From JACPYM01 sp963699175 (GTDB lineage: Bacteria; Acidobacteriota; Blastocatellia; RBC074), in the NCBI GenBank assembly GCA_963699175.1, contig OY969418.1, positions 8,494,001 through 8,558,000 of the forward strand: a stretch of DNA of 64,000 nt, read 5' to 3'. Positions 24,547-33,082 of this stretch are shown piece by piece. How positions within the stretch are numbered: the first letter of the stretch is position 1; each line of letters opens with the position of its first letter. The notes under the pieces were generated by a model. It saw only the letters and a list, made by a program, of their open reading frames with translations, was not told the DNA's origin and made no database searches. Position numbers and translations under genes: made by a program.

Positions 24547-24856
24547 CGTAGCCATTTGCCCCCGCCTGCTGCGCTTGGTCTCTGGTTGTGTCGTCGTCAT
24601 AGCCAGAGACGACAATGATGGGCAAGTCCGCGCCCGCCGCGCGTAGTTCACGTACCGCCTGCAAGCCATCCACTTCGGGCAATGACAAATCCATCAAAAT
24701 CAGATCGGGTTTTTGCTGCAACGCTAGTTCGATGGCAGTGCGTCCGTTATCCGCTTCCAGGCACGCAAACCCAGCCAGCTTCAACATCAGTATGAGTGGG
24801 TGACGGCTATCCGCCATATCTTCGGCAACCAAAATCCAGGTTTTTGGGTCAGTCAT
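24482..24856 (-). CDS. single-domain response regulator (CheY-like)
   Basis: A 124-residue receiver domain without output domain. From ATG 24856 it reads MTDPKTWILVAEDMADSR with the acidic pocket (AED), phosphorylation Asp56 in LILMDLSLPEVDG, Ser/Thr near VVSGYDDD and the switch Lys in YVTKPIEFEELKK. A TTG at 24862 could add two residues. Single receivers like this act as phosphorelay or flagellar/chemotaxis carriers; the partner kinase is not close (a degenerate kinase is at 50.7 kb). The 3' end overlaps the convergent P-loop gene by 65 bp. Confidence 0.85.
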   Translation of the reverse strand: MTDPKTWILVAEDMADSRHPLILMLKLAGFACLEADNGRTAIELALQQKPDLILMDLSLPEVDGLQAVRELRAAGADLPIIVVSGYDDDTTRDQAQQAGANGYVTKPIEFEELKKLIAEQLRPR

Positions 24857-24991
24857 GATCAATGCCGTTATAGCTGCTCAACGGGCAGCGAAGCAAGCGG
24901 CGCTTGAACTCCGGCAGTAGCTCGCATAGGATGTGCGCGCATTTCCAGCCCGGCACAGTTTTTCTGTCTGCATCGTAACAAAGAGGCGCTG

Positions 24992-25747
24992 ATGAAAAGA
25001 AGTTGGTTGATCATATTGCCGATTTGTCTGTCGGCGGCTTTGCTGCCGTCGTGTTGGCTGACCCTCGCACAAAATGGCGCTTGGCAACCGCCAGCCAAAA
25101 AACCTGATGCCGTGCGTGTGCTAGTCGTGACGGGTGGCCACGATCACGATGCGGACTTTTACAGCGTCTTTGCCGATGACCGCATCCGCGCCGTCGTAGA
25201 CCCGCACCCGGCGGCTTTTCGCGGCGATGTACGTCGCCGCGCCGACGTACTGGTGCTTTACGATCATGTGCCGGACTCCATCGAAGAAGCCCGCCGCAAG
25301 AACTTGCAGAGCTTCGCCGAGAGCGGCAAAGGCATCGTCATTTTGCATCACGCGATTTGTAGCCACGTTAAATGGCCGTGGTGGTACGAAGAGGTCACGG
25401 GCGGACGCTGGTTGTTTGAACCAGCGAGTGGCATGCCGATCACGACATACAAACACGACGAAGAGATCGAGGTGAAGATTGCGGGCGACCATCCGATCAC
25501 GCGGGGTTTGAAAGACTTTCGCATTCATGACGAGACCTACAAAGGGCTGTGGATTTCGCCGAAGGTCAAGCCGTTGCTCGTAACCGAGCATCCGTTGAGT
25601 GACAAGACTATCGCGTGGATCAGCCCGTACGAGAAATCGCGCGTCGTCTACATCCAGCTTGGGCACGACCGCCAGGCGAATCTGAATCCGAGTTATCAAA
25701 CGCTGGTGCGCCAAGCGATTTTGTGGACGGCGGGGCGGTTACGTTAA
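24992..25747 (+). CDS. secreted ThuA-like protein
   Basis: The 251-residue protein carries a signal peptide (MKRSWLIILPICLSAALLPS, cut near LAQ) and AAGAGG before the ATG. The rest is a ThuA-like (glutamine amidotransferase-related flavodoxin-like) domain: VRVLVVTGGHDHDADFYSVF, ADVLVLYDHVPDSIEE, GKGIVILHHAICSHVKWPWW and VVYIQLGHDRQANLNPSY. The cysteine in HHAICS is at the place of the amidotransferase nucleophile elbow, but a full triad is not established. ThuA domains occur in carbohydrate degradation modules of Acidobacteriota and Planctomycetes; the reaction is unknown. Confidence 0.85.
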   Translation: MKRSWLIILPICLSAALLPSCWLTLAQNGAWQPPAKKPDAVRVLVVTGGHDHDADFYSVFADDRIRAVVDPHPAAFRGDVRRRADVLVLYDHVPDSIEEARRKNLQSFAESGKGIVILHHAICSHVKWPWWYEEVTGGRWLFEPASGMPITTYKHDEEIEVKIAGDHPITRGLKDFRIHDETYKGLWISPKVKPLLVTEHPLSDKTIAWISPYEKSRVVYIQLGHDRQANLNPSYQTLVRQAILWTAGRLR

Positions 25748-25907
25748 GAATTGGCAGCGCACGGATGGATGAAGAACAAGTAGACATTGGCTAGGCACCA
25801 TTCTCTATTCGTCATTCTCAATTCTCGTGCATTTATAAAGGCTGGTCTGACTCATCCGCTGGATGAGAATGAAGAGCGCGAACTTCAGATAAACACGAAA
25901 CGGAATT

Positions 25908-26978
25908 ATGGCTGAAGCTTTTTCCTCAATCGGTCTGCTGATGGCCGCAACCACCTCCGTCACCAACGTCTTCAAAGACATTGCGGGCAAGAAGGTCGTA
26001 GACCAGCACGAGTTGGTTGCTTCGACCTTCTGGATTCGTTTCTTCGCCGCGGTAGTCTTTGCGCTGGCTTTGTTAGGACGCGTGCTCCTTAACGGGCTGC
26101 CTACCGTCAAACCAGATACAAGCCCGCTCTTCGGCGTGGCGGGCTGGGAACTGACGCCACTGCTGACCTATTTCATCTATCTGTTTATCGAAGTCTCGCT
26201 GATTGTCTGCTCAACGCTGCTCTTTTTCCGCGCGATGCAGGTCTCGCCGATTTCGTTGTGCATGCCTTACGTGTCGTTCACGCCGGTCTTTTTGATCTTC
26301 ACCGGTTATCTGATCAACGGCGAAAAGGTTTCGCAGGCGGCCATCGTCGGCGTGTTGTTGATCTTCATCGGCTCGATGGTGATGCATCGCGCGTTGTGGG
26401 CGCGGGGCTGGCTCGAACCGGTGAAGGCGATCTATCGCGAGCGCGGCTGTCTGTTCATGTTGATTGCCGGGTTTATCATGGCGATTACCAATCCGATAGA
26501 TAAAAAGTTGGTGCTGATGACTGACGCCTTTACGCAGGGCTGCGGCTTCGGCGTGGGGATGAGCATCTTTTTTGCCGCGCTGGCGTTGGTGCGTGGGGCT
26601 GATGTAAAGAATGTGATCCGCACGACGCCGGGTTGGTGCGTGATTGCAGGCACGGGTGAAGCGATTGCGCTGCTTTTTCAATTGGCTTCGCACAACTATA
26701 TTCAAGTCGTGATTACGATCAGCATCAAACGCGCCGGGATCATTCTGACCGTGTTGATGGGTTGGTTGATCTTCAAAGAGAAGGGCGTCGGCGACAAGTT
26801 GATCGCTGCGTCGGTGATGTTGGCAGGCGTGCTGATTATCTATTTGAAGCTGGACTTCGGCGCGAGTGTGATGCTGGCAAGCGCGGCGCTGCTAGTGATG
26901 GGCTTGGCGCTGTATTCGACGCGCAAGCCTGTGGAAGGCGTGGAACGGCTCGAAGCGGAATTGGCAACGAAGGATTGA
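25908..26978 (+). CDS. EamA-family (DMT) transporter
   Basis: A 356-residue membrane protein with about ten hydrophobic segments in two EamA-like halves: first half to SIGLLMAATTSVTNVFKDIA and FFRAMQVSPISLCMPYVSFT, VLLIFIGSMVMHRALWARGW; second half GFIMAITNPIDKKLVLM and VTISIKRAGIILTVLMGWLI, FKEKGVGDKLIAASVMLAG. DMT transporters move small organic molecules such as sugars, amino acids or metabolites. It starts an operon-like run of co-oriented genes (25908-33027) and probably supplies the substrate or removes a product. The C-terminal 20 residues are a charged cytosolic tail. The next ATG is 3 bp after the stop. Confidence 0.85.
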   Translation: MAEAFSSIGLLMAATTSVTNVFKDIAGKKVVDQHELVASTFWIRFFAAVVFALALLGRVLLNGLPTVKPDTSPLFGVAGWELTPLLTYFIYLFIEVSLIVCSTLLFFRAMQVSPISLCMPYVSFTPVFLIFTGYLINGEKVSQAAIVGVLLIFIGSMVMHRALWARGWLEPVKAIYRERGCLFMLIAGFIMAITNPIDKKLVLMTDAFTQGCGFGVGMSIFFAALALVRGADVKNVIRTTPGWCVIAGTGEAIALLFQLASHNYIQVVITISIKRAGIILTVLMGWLIFKEKGVGDKLIAASVMLAGVLIIYLKLDFGASVMLASAALLVMGLALYSTRKPVEGVERLEAELATKD

Positions 26979-26981
26979 GTG

Positions 26982-27899
26982 ATGTCGGCAAACGCGCAAT
27001 ACAGTTTTGACGATGAAGCGGGCTTGCACGCGCCTGAACTGTACGACTTTGCGGCGCTGGCAGAAGGCGTTGATGGATTGCAGGCGATTGATAACGCGCA
27101 AGTGGCGCGTTATCACGAACTCGGCGTGCTGGCCACACACAATGCGTTCACAACAGAAGAAGTAAATGCGGCGCTCGACGGTTTGACTGATTTGATCGCG
27201 GGCAAGGCGGCTGAGTTTTCCAACATTCAGTTTCGCAGCGACGCGCGCGACCGCCTTGAGCATTTGAATTTGGAAGAGCGTATTGATGCCGTGCGCCGCT
27301 TGCTTTGCTTCACCGATTACGAGCCGCGGTTGAAAGCGCTGGCGCTGCATCCGCGCCTGCTGGCCGCAGTCGAGAAACTGTTGGGTGCGCCGCCGCAACT
27401 TTTTCAAAGCATGGCGCTTGTCAAACCGCCGCGCGGGCGCGAGAAGCCGTGGCATCAGGATCACGCCTATTTTGAACTGCCGCTGGATGTGCGGGTCGTC
27501 GGCGTTTGGATCGCGCTCGATGCGGCGGACGTAGAGAACGGCTGTATGCGGTTTTTGCCTGGTGGGCATAATGAGAGCGGAAGAGGGGGGGAGTGGGAGA
27601 ATGGGAGAGCTTCTGCGAAGCGCGCGGTGATGGCTGGTAATGGTTGGCGGCCCGTCTGGCCGCATTATCAGCGACGTGATTGGCAAATCGCCGACGTTGA
27701 GATGGAGGGTTTACAGGCGCAGCGTGTCGCCGCGCCGCTGGAACCCGGTGGCTTGGTGATCTTCGATAGCTTCATCCCGCACGGCACGCCGAGCAATTAT
27801 ACGCAACAACGTCGCCGCGCCGTGCAGTTCCATTACGTCGCGGCCAACGTCCCCAAGATCACGGCCGATGAACGCGTGGCGATTTGGGGCGGGGCATAG
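26982..27899 (+). CDS. phytanoyl-CoA dioxygenase-family protein
   Basis: The 305-residue protein follows the transporter by 3 bp (a GTG at 26979 is also possible). The double-stranded beta-helix has the iron motif KPWHQDHAYF (HxD) and FIPHGTPSNYT (distal His) with RRAVQFHYV as the 2-oxoglutarate Arg region. It should be an Fe(II)/2-oxoglutarate hydroxylase of a small polar molecule. Between the HxD strand and the distal His a 25-residue loop (NESGRGGEWENGRASAKRAV) is encoded by an unusually purine-rich DNA segment near 27575-27615 and looks like an insertion. Position after the transporter and before an isomerase suggests modification of a sugar or polyol. Confidence 0.82.
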   Translation: MSANAQYSFDDEAGLHAPELYDFAALAEGVDGLQAIDNAQVARYHELGVLATHNAFTTEEVNAALDGLTDLIAGKAAEFSNIQFRSDARDRLEHLNLEERIDAVRRLLCFTDYEPRLKALALHPRLLAAVEKLLGAPPQLFQSMALVKPPRGREKPWHQDHAYFELPLDVRVVGVWIALDAADVENGCMRFLPGGHNESGRGGEWENGRASAKRAVMAGNGWRPVWPHYQRRDWQIADVEMEGLQAQRVAAPLEPGGLVIFDSFIPHGTPSNYTQQRRRAVQFHYVAANVPKITADERVAIWGGA

Positions 27900-27911
27900 G
27901 GCATTTGATTC

Positions 27912-28718
27912 ATGCAACTCAAACTCGTCAAAAGCACCTGGGGAATGACCGGCACGTTGGAGCAGAACTTGCGCCAGATTGCTGAGGCCGGTTACGCGGC
28001 GGTGGAGATGCAATTGCCGCCCGCTGAGCAACTCGACCAATTCAAGCACTTGTTGCGCGAGATCAAGTTGGAATTGGTGGCGATGGTCATTACGCAGACC
28101 GACGATCACCTCGCTGAATTCAGAGCCAAAGTCGAACAAGCGTGCACGCTCGAGCCGCTGCAACTGACCGTGCACGCGGGCAAGGATTGGTGGGCGTGGG
28201 AAAAGCAAAAGGAATTTTTTGCCGAAGCGTTGGAAGTCGAGCATCACACGGGACTGATTATCAATCACGAAACGCATCGCGGTCGCCCGATGTTTACACC
28301 TGCGGCGACGGCGCGCTTGTTACGCGAGTTTCCCGAGCTCCACATCAATGCCGACTTCAGCCACTTCTGCAACGTCTGCGAAAGCTTGTTGGAAGATCAG
28401 CAGGAGGATTTGAATTTGTGCATCGCGCGCGCGCGCCACGTGCACGGGCGCGTCGGGCACGAAGAAGGCCCGCAAGTCAACGACCCGCGCGCGCCGGAAT
28501 GGGCTAGGCAATTGGCCGCGCACGAAGCCTGGTGGTCGGCGATCATTCGCGCGCGGCGGCAAGCCGTGGCCGCGTTCTTCACTTTCAATCCTGAATTTGG
28601 CCCACCCAATTACATGCCTACTTTGCCTTACACCTATCAGCCGGTGAGCGATTTGTGGGACGTCTGCTGTTGGATGGCGCAACGCTTTGAGCGGCTTTAT
28701 CACGAAGTCATTGCATGA
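27912..28718 (+). CDS. sugar phosphate isomerase/epimerase family protein
   Basis: The 268-residue cytoplasmic TIM barrel starts MQLKLVKSTWGMTGTLEQNL. It shows the AP-endonuclease-2-like pattern: YAAVEMQLPPAEQL, LQLTVHAGKDWWAWE, GLIINHETHRGRPMF (metal Glu), INADFSHFCN (metal Asp with His) and ARHVHGRVGHEEG (His). The ligands are placed as in IolE/IolI-like isomerases but the exact substrate cannot be told. It starts 13 bp after the dioxygenase and ends in an ATGA overlap with the oxidoreductase, so these genes are translationally coupled. Confidence 0.8.
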   Translation: MQLKLVKSTWGMTGTLEQNLRQIAEAGYAAVEMQLPPAEQLDQFKHLLREIKLELVAMVITQTDDHLAEFRAKVEQACTLEPLQLTVHAGKDWWAWEKQKEFFAEALEVEHHTGLIINHETHRGRPMFTPAATARLLREFPELHINADFSHFCNVCESLLEDQQEDLNLCIARARHVHGRVGHEEGPQVNDPRAPEWARQLAAHEAWWSAIIRARRQAVAAFFTFNPEFGPPNYMPTLPYTYQPVSDLWDVCCWMAQRFERLYHEVIA

Positions 28719-29836
28719 ACTCTGAAAAACTGCGCGCGGCCTTTATCGGCTGCGGTGGTATCGCCGAACATTATTTGAACGTCTATCGCACCCTGGACTG
28801 GGTCGAATTGGTCGTGTGTATGGACGCCGAGATAACACGCGCCACACACGCCGCCTCGTTGCTGGCTGATCTTCAATCAACCAAGCGGCAACCCCGTGCC
28901 ACCTCGGCGCTCAATGACGCCTTGGCGGGCGACGTGGACGTAGTGGTCATCAACACGCCAAACCATTTGCATCGTGAACAAACTGTAGCTGCTCTGGCCG
29001 CAGGCAAACACGTCCTGCTGCAAAAGCCAGTGGCTGCCAACCTGGCTGACGCAGAGGCAATTGCCGAGGCTGCTGCGCAAGCCGCACAACGCGGCCTGAT
29101 CAGCGGGTTGTATCTCAGCTATTTCGATCAGCCATTGATGCACGATCTACGCGCGATGGTGGAACAGGGCTGGTTTGGTGAAATCGTGCATTTGTACGCC
29201 CGCTTGATGCATCGCGGCGGCTTGGCCGTCTCGAAACAAGTGTTGAGCGGCCAAGCCAATTGGCGCGCCTTGCTCGCACAAACGGGCGGCGGTTGTTTTA
29301 TTCAACTCGCCGTGCATTATGTGCACCTGTTCAAGTGGCTGCTGAACGCACGCATCACGCGTGTGATGGCAATGGCGAAGAATCTGCATTGCCCTGGCAT
29401 TGAGGGCGAAGACCTGGCTTGCGCACTGCTCGAATTCAGCAACGGCGCGCTGGCAACGCTCGACATGGCTTGGAACACGGCGGGCGAACAGCTTTCGCTT
29501 CACGGCACGCGCGGCACCATCGAATACATCGGCAATCAAACGCTGATCCTCGATTCTGACGCGGGCGCGTTCGCCGGCTATGTCGTCAACTACGCGGGCA
29601 AGAGCACGAGCCAAACGCCGGGTGCGCCAGGAGCGGCGGCTTCGCAGCAAGTGCAAACGGTGATCGCGCCGCCCTTGGGCGATGCCAGCAATCCCTTTAA
29701 TCAGCACCGGCAGTTTCTCGAAGCCGTGCGCGCCGAACGGCCTGCGCCGGTTTCGATTCCTTCAGGCGTAGATGATCTGCGGGTGGTGCAGGCGGTTTAC
29801 GCATCTGCCCAGAGCGGCAAGGCGATCGAGCTATGA
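28715..29836 (+). CDS. Gfo/Idh/MocA-family oxidoreductase
   Basis: The 373-residue protein starts with the Rossmann fold KLRAAFIGCGGIAEHYLNVY (nucleotide site GCGGIA) and has the Gfo/Idh/MocA signature VVVINTPNHLHREQTVAALA followed by GKHVLLQKPVAANLADAEAI with the catalytic Lys in KP. The C-terminal beta-sheet domain has HRGGLAVSKQVLSG and GCFIQLAVHYVHLFKWLL. It is expected to be NAD(P)-dependent and oxidise or epimerise a sugar or inositol-type substrate. Start and stop overlap the neighbours in ATGA on both sides. Length is usual. Confidence 0.9.
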   Translation: MNSEKLRAAFIGCGGIAEHYLNVYRTLDWVELVVCMDAEITRATHAASLLADLQSTKRQPRATSALNDALAGDVDVVVINTPNHLHREQTVAALAAGKHVLLQKPVAANLADAEAIAEAAAQAAQRGLISGLYLSYFDQPLMHDLRAMVEQGWFGEIVHLYARLMHRGGLAVSKQVLSGQANWRALLAQTGGGCFIQLAVHYVHLFKWLLNARITRVMAMAKNLHCPGIEGEDLACALLEFSNGALATLDMAWNTAGEQLSLHGTRGTIEYIGNQTLILDSDAGAFAGYVVNYAGKSTSQTPGAPGAAASQQVQTVIAPPLGDASNPFNQHRQFLEAVRAERPAPVSIPSGVDDLRVVQAVYASAQSGKAIEL

Positions 29837-30729
29837 TCTGGTTGAGCGAAAAACGCGGCTACCTCACTGATTGGGTGACGCAGCGTTGGGTGCAATTGAC
29901 CGGGCGCAGCGTCAGGCTGGCTGACGCTCAATGGCTGGCCGGGCCGATTGGCAAAACAACTAGGATCGGCAGCGATTTTTATGAAGAGTGGGCTGTCGAA
30001 GCAGGGCTGGAGTTGAAACGCGACGGAGCGGTGCGGGGATTAGTTCCGCGCTTTAATTTGCTAGCAGCGCCGGATTTCAATCCAACCAGGATTCATCACC
30101 GCGTAGCAGATTTTTACGAACGCACACTGGCTTATGAATTGGATGTCTGGTCGGAATGGCGTGGTTTCTTTCGCCCGTTTGGACACGCGCTGGCCTGCTT
30201 ATTCAGTCGCCGTTTGCAGCAGTTGAATGTGCCCTTGTCGGGACTCGACACCAGTCGCGGCATCAGCAGTGACGTGCTGCAATTGACTGATCCGATTACC
30301 GGCGAGGTCAAGCTGACGGCTTGGGTCAGACATCTGCGCAGTAACAAGGCCGTGCTTTACGCGGGCAGCTATTCGCTTTGCTACATCCCCAATCGCGTCG
30401 GAGCTTGTATCAAAGTGGTGTTTCCCTTGCCCAACGGAAATGCCATCGTAGTGATGAAGCCAGTCGCCAATCCAGACGGCTCATTTTCGCTTTACTCAGT
30501 TGGCGACCGGTTTGGCGATCCAGGTTTTTATTTCACCGTGCGCAAAGATGCCGAGACGCTCTTTGTCCGCTACGTCAAGACGATGCGCGAACACATCCGC
30601 GTTTACGAAGCAGAAGACGGCAGTTTACGCACCGATCATGCGCTGACGATTTGGGGCATGACCTTCCTGCATTTGCATTACCACTTGCGCTTGCGCGTTA
30701 CTCCTTTGAAGGAGACTGAATGGCAATGA
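29833..30729 (+). CDS. uncharacterised protein in sugar operon
   Basis: A 298-residue soluble protein that I do not recognise. It starts MIWLSEKRGYLTDWVTQRWV in an ATGA overlap with the oxidoreductase. Visible pieces: DFYERTLAYELDVWSEWRGF near residues 93-112, LQLTDPITGEVKLTAWVRHL near 155-175, FPLPNGNAIVVMKPVANPDG and FSLYSVGDRFGDPGFYFTV. The pattern of beta strands with a helical middle suggests a lipocalin- or SRPBCC-like or calycin-like fold, but this is speculation. No signal peptide. The gene is retained in a tight operon, hence probably linked to the same pathway. Confidence 0.7.
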   Translation: MIWLSEKRGYLTDWVTQRWVQLTGRSVRLADAQWLAGPIGKTTRIGSDFYEEWAVEAGLELKRDGAVRGLVPRFNLLAAPDFNPTRIHHRVADFYERTLAYELDVWSEWRGFFRPFGHALACLFSRRLQQLNVPLSGLDTSRGISSDVLQLTDPITGEVKLTAWVRHLRSNKAVLYAGSYSLCYIPNRVGACIKVVFPLPNGNAIVVMKPVANPDGSFSLYSVGDRFGDPGFYFTVRKDAETLFVRYVKTMREHIRVYEAEDGSLRTDHALTIWGMTFLHLHYHLRLRVTPLKETEWQ

Positions 30730-31640
30730 AAGCTACTCCTCAACGCAACCTTTCCCGGCGCGCTTTTCTACAAAATGCTTGTGCCGCCGCGTGCGCACAC
30801 TGCTTGCCGAGCACAGACATCACCGAGCCGGTCATTGATATTCACCAGCACACACACTATTGGGGGCGCAGCGATGCCGACTTGCTGCAACATCAACGCG
30901 CGCTCGGCGCGACAAAGACTGTACTGCTGCCCGCTGGTTCACAGTACGGGTTGGAAGCTGATTGCTACGGCAATGAATCCTGTCTGGCGCTGGTCAGAAA
31001 ATACCCCAGGCAGTTCGTCTTCTTTGCAAATGAACTGCCCGACTTGCCGGAGACGAAACTGGTGTTGGAAAAATATCTCAAGCGCGGCGCAATCGGCATT
31101 GGTGAACAGAAGTTTCAGGTCGAATGCGATTCCAAACACATCGAGCTGATCGCCACGGTAGCGCGCGCGCATCGCGTCCCTGTGCTGATGCATTTTCAAC
31201 ACGGCAAGTACAACACCGGCTTCGAGCGCTTCTACAAAGTGCTGGAGAAGTTTCCGCAGGTAAACTTCATCGCCCACGCGCAAACCTGGTGGGGCAATAT
31301 CGGCCAACTCAAAGATCAAACCGAGTTGTACCCACAAGGCCCCATCGTGCCGGGCGGCTTGAGCGACAAATGGCTCGGTGATTATCCAAACCTGTACGGC
31401 GATCTTTCCGCCGGGTCGGGAATGCGCGCGTTGCTGCGCGATGAAGAGTTCACCAGCGGCTTTATCGCGCGCCATCAGGACAAGCTGCTTTACGGCAGCG
31501 ACTGTCAAGATGAAGATACCAAGAGCGAGAAGTGCTGTGGCATTCGGACGCTGGATACAATTCGACGTTTAGCGCCGGACAAAACTGCCGTGCGCAAAAT
31601 CCTGTCTGAAAATGCCAAGCGCCTGTTGCAGCTTAAGTAA
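30720..31640 (+). CDS. Tat-exported amidohydrolase-family protein
   Basis: The 306-residue product starts MAMKATPQRNLSRRAFLQNA with a Tat-type SRRAFLQ motif; the region up to about residue 33 is the signal. The rest is an amidohydrolase (TIM barrel) with IDIHQHTHYWG as first metal ligands (HxH), GIGEQKFQV, VPVLMHFQHG, FIAHAQTWWG and LYGSDCQDE (Asp). The family hydrolyses lactones or decarboxylates small acids (amidohydrolase_2 type). It overlaps the preceding gene by 10 bp with AGGAG ahead. A Tat-exported hydrolase beside cytosolic sugar enzymes suggests that the substrate is processed outside. Confidence 0.83.
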   Translation: MAMKATPQRNLSRRAFLQNACAAACAHCLPSTDITEPVIDIHQHTHYWGRSDADLLQHQRALGATKTVLLPAGSQYGLEADCYGNESCLALVRKYPRQFVFFANELPDLPETKLVLEKYLKRGAIGIGEQKFQVECDSKHIELIATVARAHRVPVLMHFQHGKYNTGFERFYKVLEKFPQVNFIAHAQTWWGNIGQLKDQTELYPQGPIVPGGLSDKWLGDYPNLYGDLSAGSGMRALLRDEEFTSGFIARHQDKLLYGSDCQDEDTKSEKCCGIRTLDTIRRLAPDKTAVRKILSENAKRLLQLK

Positions 31641-31659
31641 GTCACAAAGGAGTCAACCG

Positions 31660-33027
31660 ATGAAAAAACCAAATCAGCTTCTGCTTGTCGCATTGTTACT
31701 AACTGTCTGTGTGCTTACTGCAACAGCTAAACCGATCAAAGCCGGGCTGGCCAAAATCGCCATTACGCCTGACCAACCGGTTTGGCTCTCCGGTTATGCG
31801 TTGCGCACCAAACCGTCCGAAGGCAAACTGCACGACATTTGGGCCAAGGCGCTGGCGGTTGAAGACGAGCGCGGCAATCGCTTCGTCCTGGTTTCTGCCG
31901 AAATCCTCGGCTTCTCGCGCGAGGTTGCAGAGGCGATTGCCGAACGCGCACAGCAGCAGTACGGCTTGCGCCGCGAGCAACTGATGCTCAATGCCACGCA
32001 TACGCACTCCGCGCCTGTCATACGGCAAAACCTGATTGGCGCTTACGATCTCGATGCGGAACAGACCACGCGCGTCAATCAGTATGCGCAGCAGTTACAA
32101 GACAAAGTCGTCGCTGTCATCGGCGCAGCGTTACACGATCTGGCCCCAGCCAAACTCTCCTTCGCGCACGGCACGGGCAGCTTCGCCAAAAATCGCCGCC
32201 GTCCTGCTCCGAGCGGCATGCAAATCGGCGTCAACGACACCGGCCCCGTAGATCACGATGTCCCCGTCTTGGCAGTTGAATCAGCAGACGGCAAATTGCG
32301 CGGTCTCATCTTCGGCTACGCTTGCCACAACACGACGCTGACCGACAAGCATTACGAAGTCAGCGGCGATTACGCGGGCTTTGCGCAAGCCGCTTTGGAA
32401 AGCGCGCATCCTGGCGCGACCGCCATGTTCGTGATGGGCTGTGGCGCGGACATCAACCCCTTCCCGCGCACAACGATTGAGAATGCGCAGCAGAACGGCG
32501 CGTCGCTGGCGCAGGCGGTCGAGCAGGCAATGAAGAACAAACGGTTGAACGTGCGCGGCACAATCAAGCTGGCCTTCGACCGCGTGATGATCCCGCTTGC
32601 CACGCCACCGACACGCGAAGAGTTTCAGGCGCGCTTGAATGACCGGAACGTTTACAACCAACGCCACGCGCAACGGATGCTCCAACGCTACGAGCGCGAC
32701 GGTAAATTGGCGAACGAATATCCCTACACGATTCAGGTCTTACAATTCGGCCCTGACTGCACGTTGATCGGCCTGGCAGGCGAAGTCGTCACCGATTACG
32801 TCTTGCGGCTCAAACGCGAGTTGGGCGAGAAAGGCTTGTGGGTGGCCGGCTACACCAACGAAGTGATGGCTTACATCCCGTCGGCGCGGATGTTCAAGGA
32901 AGGCGGTTACGAAGTAGTGACTTCGATGATCTACTACGATCACCCGACGACGTGGGCACCGGAGTTGGAAGAGAAGATCATCGGCAAAACGCACGAATTG
33001 GCGCGGCGCGTGGGGCGGAAACGCTGA
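31660..33027 (+). CDS. neutral/alkaline ceramidase-like hydrolase
   Basis: The 455-residue exported protein starts MKKPNQLLLVALLLTVCVLT behind AAGGAG. The mature protein has the neutral ceramidase N-terminal domain: AITPDQPVWLSGYA, LMLNATHTHSAPV (zinc His residues), LIFGYACHNTTL, YVASGDY-like SGDYAGFAQA and VMGCGADINPFPR. The C-terminal Ig-like domain of true ceramidases is missing, so it may act on a different amide. It belongs to the same run as the upstream amidohydrolase (20-bp gap). Similar single-domain enzymes are frequent in Acidobacteriota and Planctomycetes; the substrate is unknown. Confidence 0.85.
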   Translation: MKKPNQLLLVALLLTVCVLTATAKPIKAGLAKIAITPDQPVWLSGYALRTKPSEGKLHDIWAKALAVEDERGNRFVLVSAEILGFSREVAEAIAERAQQQYGLRREQLMLNATHTHSAPVIRQNLIGAYDLDAEQTTRVNQYAQQLQDKVVAVIGAALHDLAPAKLSFAHGTGSFAKNRRRPAPSGMQIGVNDTGPVDHDVPVLAVESADGKLRGLIFGYACHNTTLTDKHYEVSGDYAGFAQAALESAHPGATAMFVMGCGADINPFPRTTIENAQQNGASLAQAVEQAMKNKRLNVRGTIKLAFDRVMIPLATPPTREEFQARLNDRNVYNQRHAQRMLQRYERDGKLANEYPYTIQVLQFGPDCTLIGLAGEVVTDYVLRLKRELGEKGLWVAGYTNEVMAYIPSARMFKEGGYEVVTSMIYYDHPTTWAPELEEKIIGKTHELARRVGRKR

Positions 33028-33082
33028 GGCGTTGCTCAGTTGTTGAAAGCCGTGTTACCTTGCGCTTACTTCGAGGTTAGTT

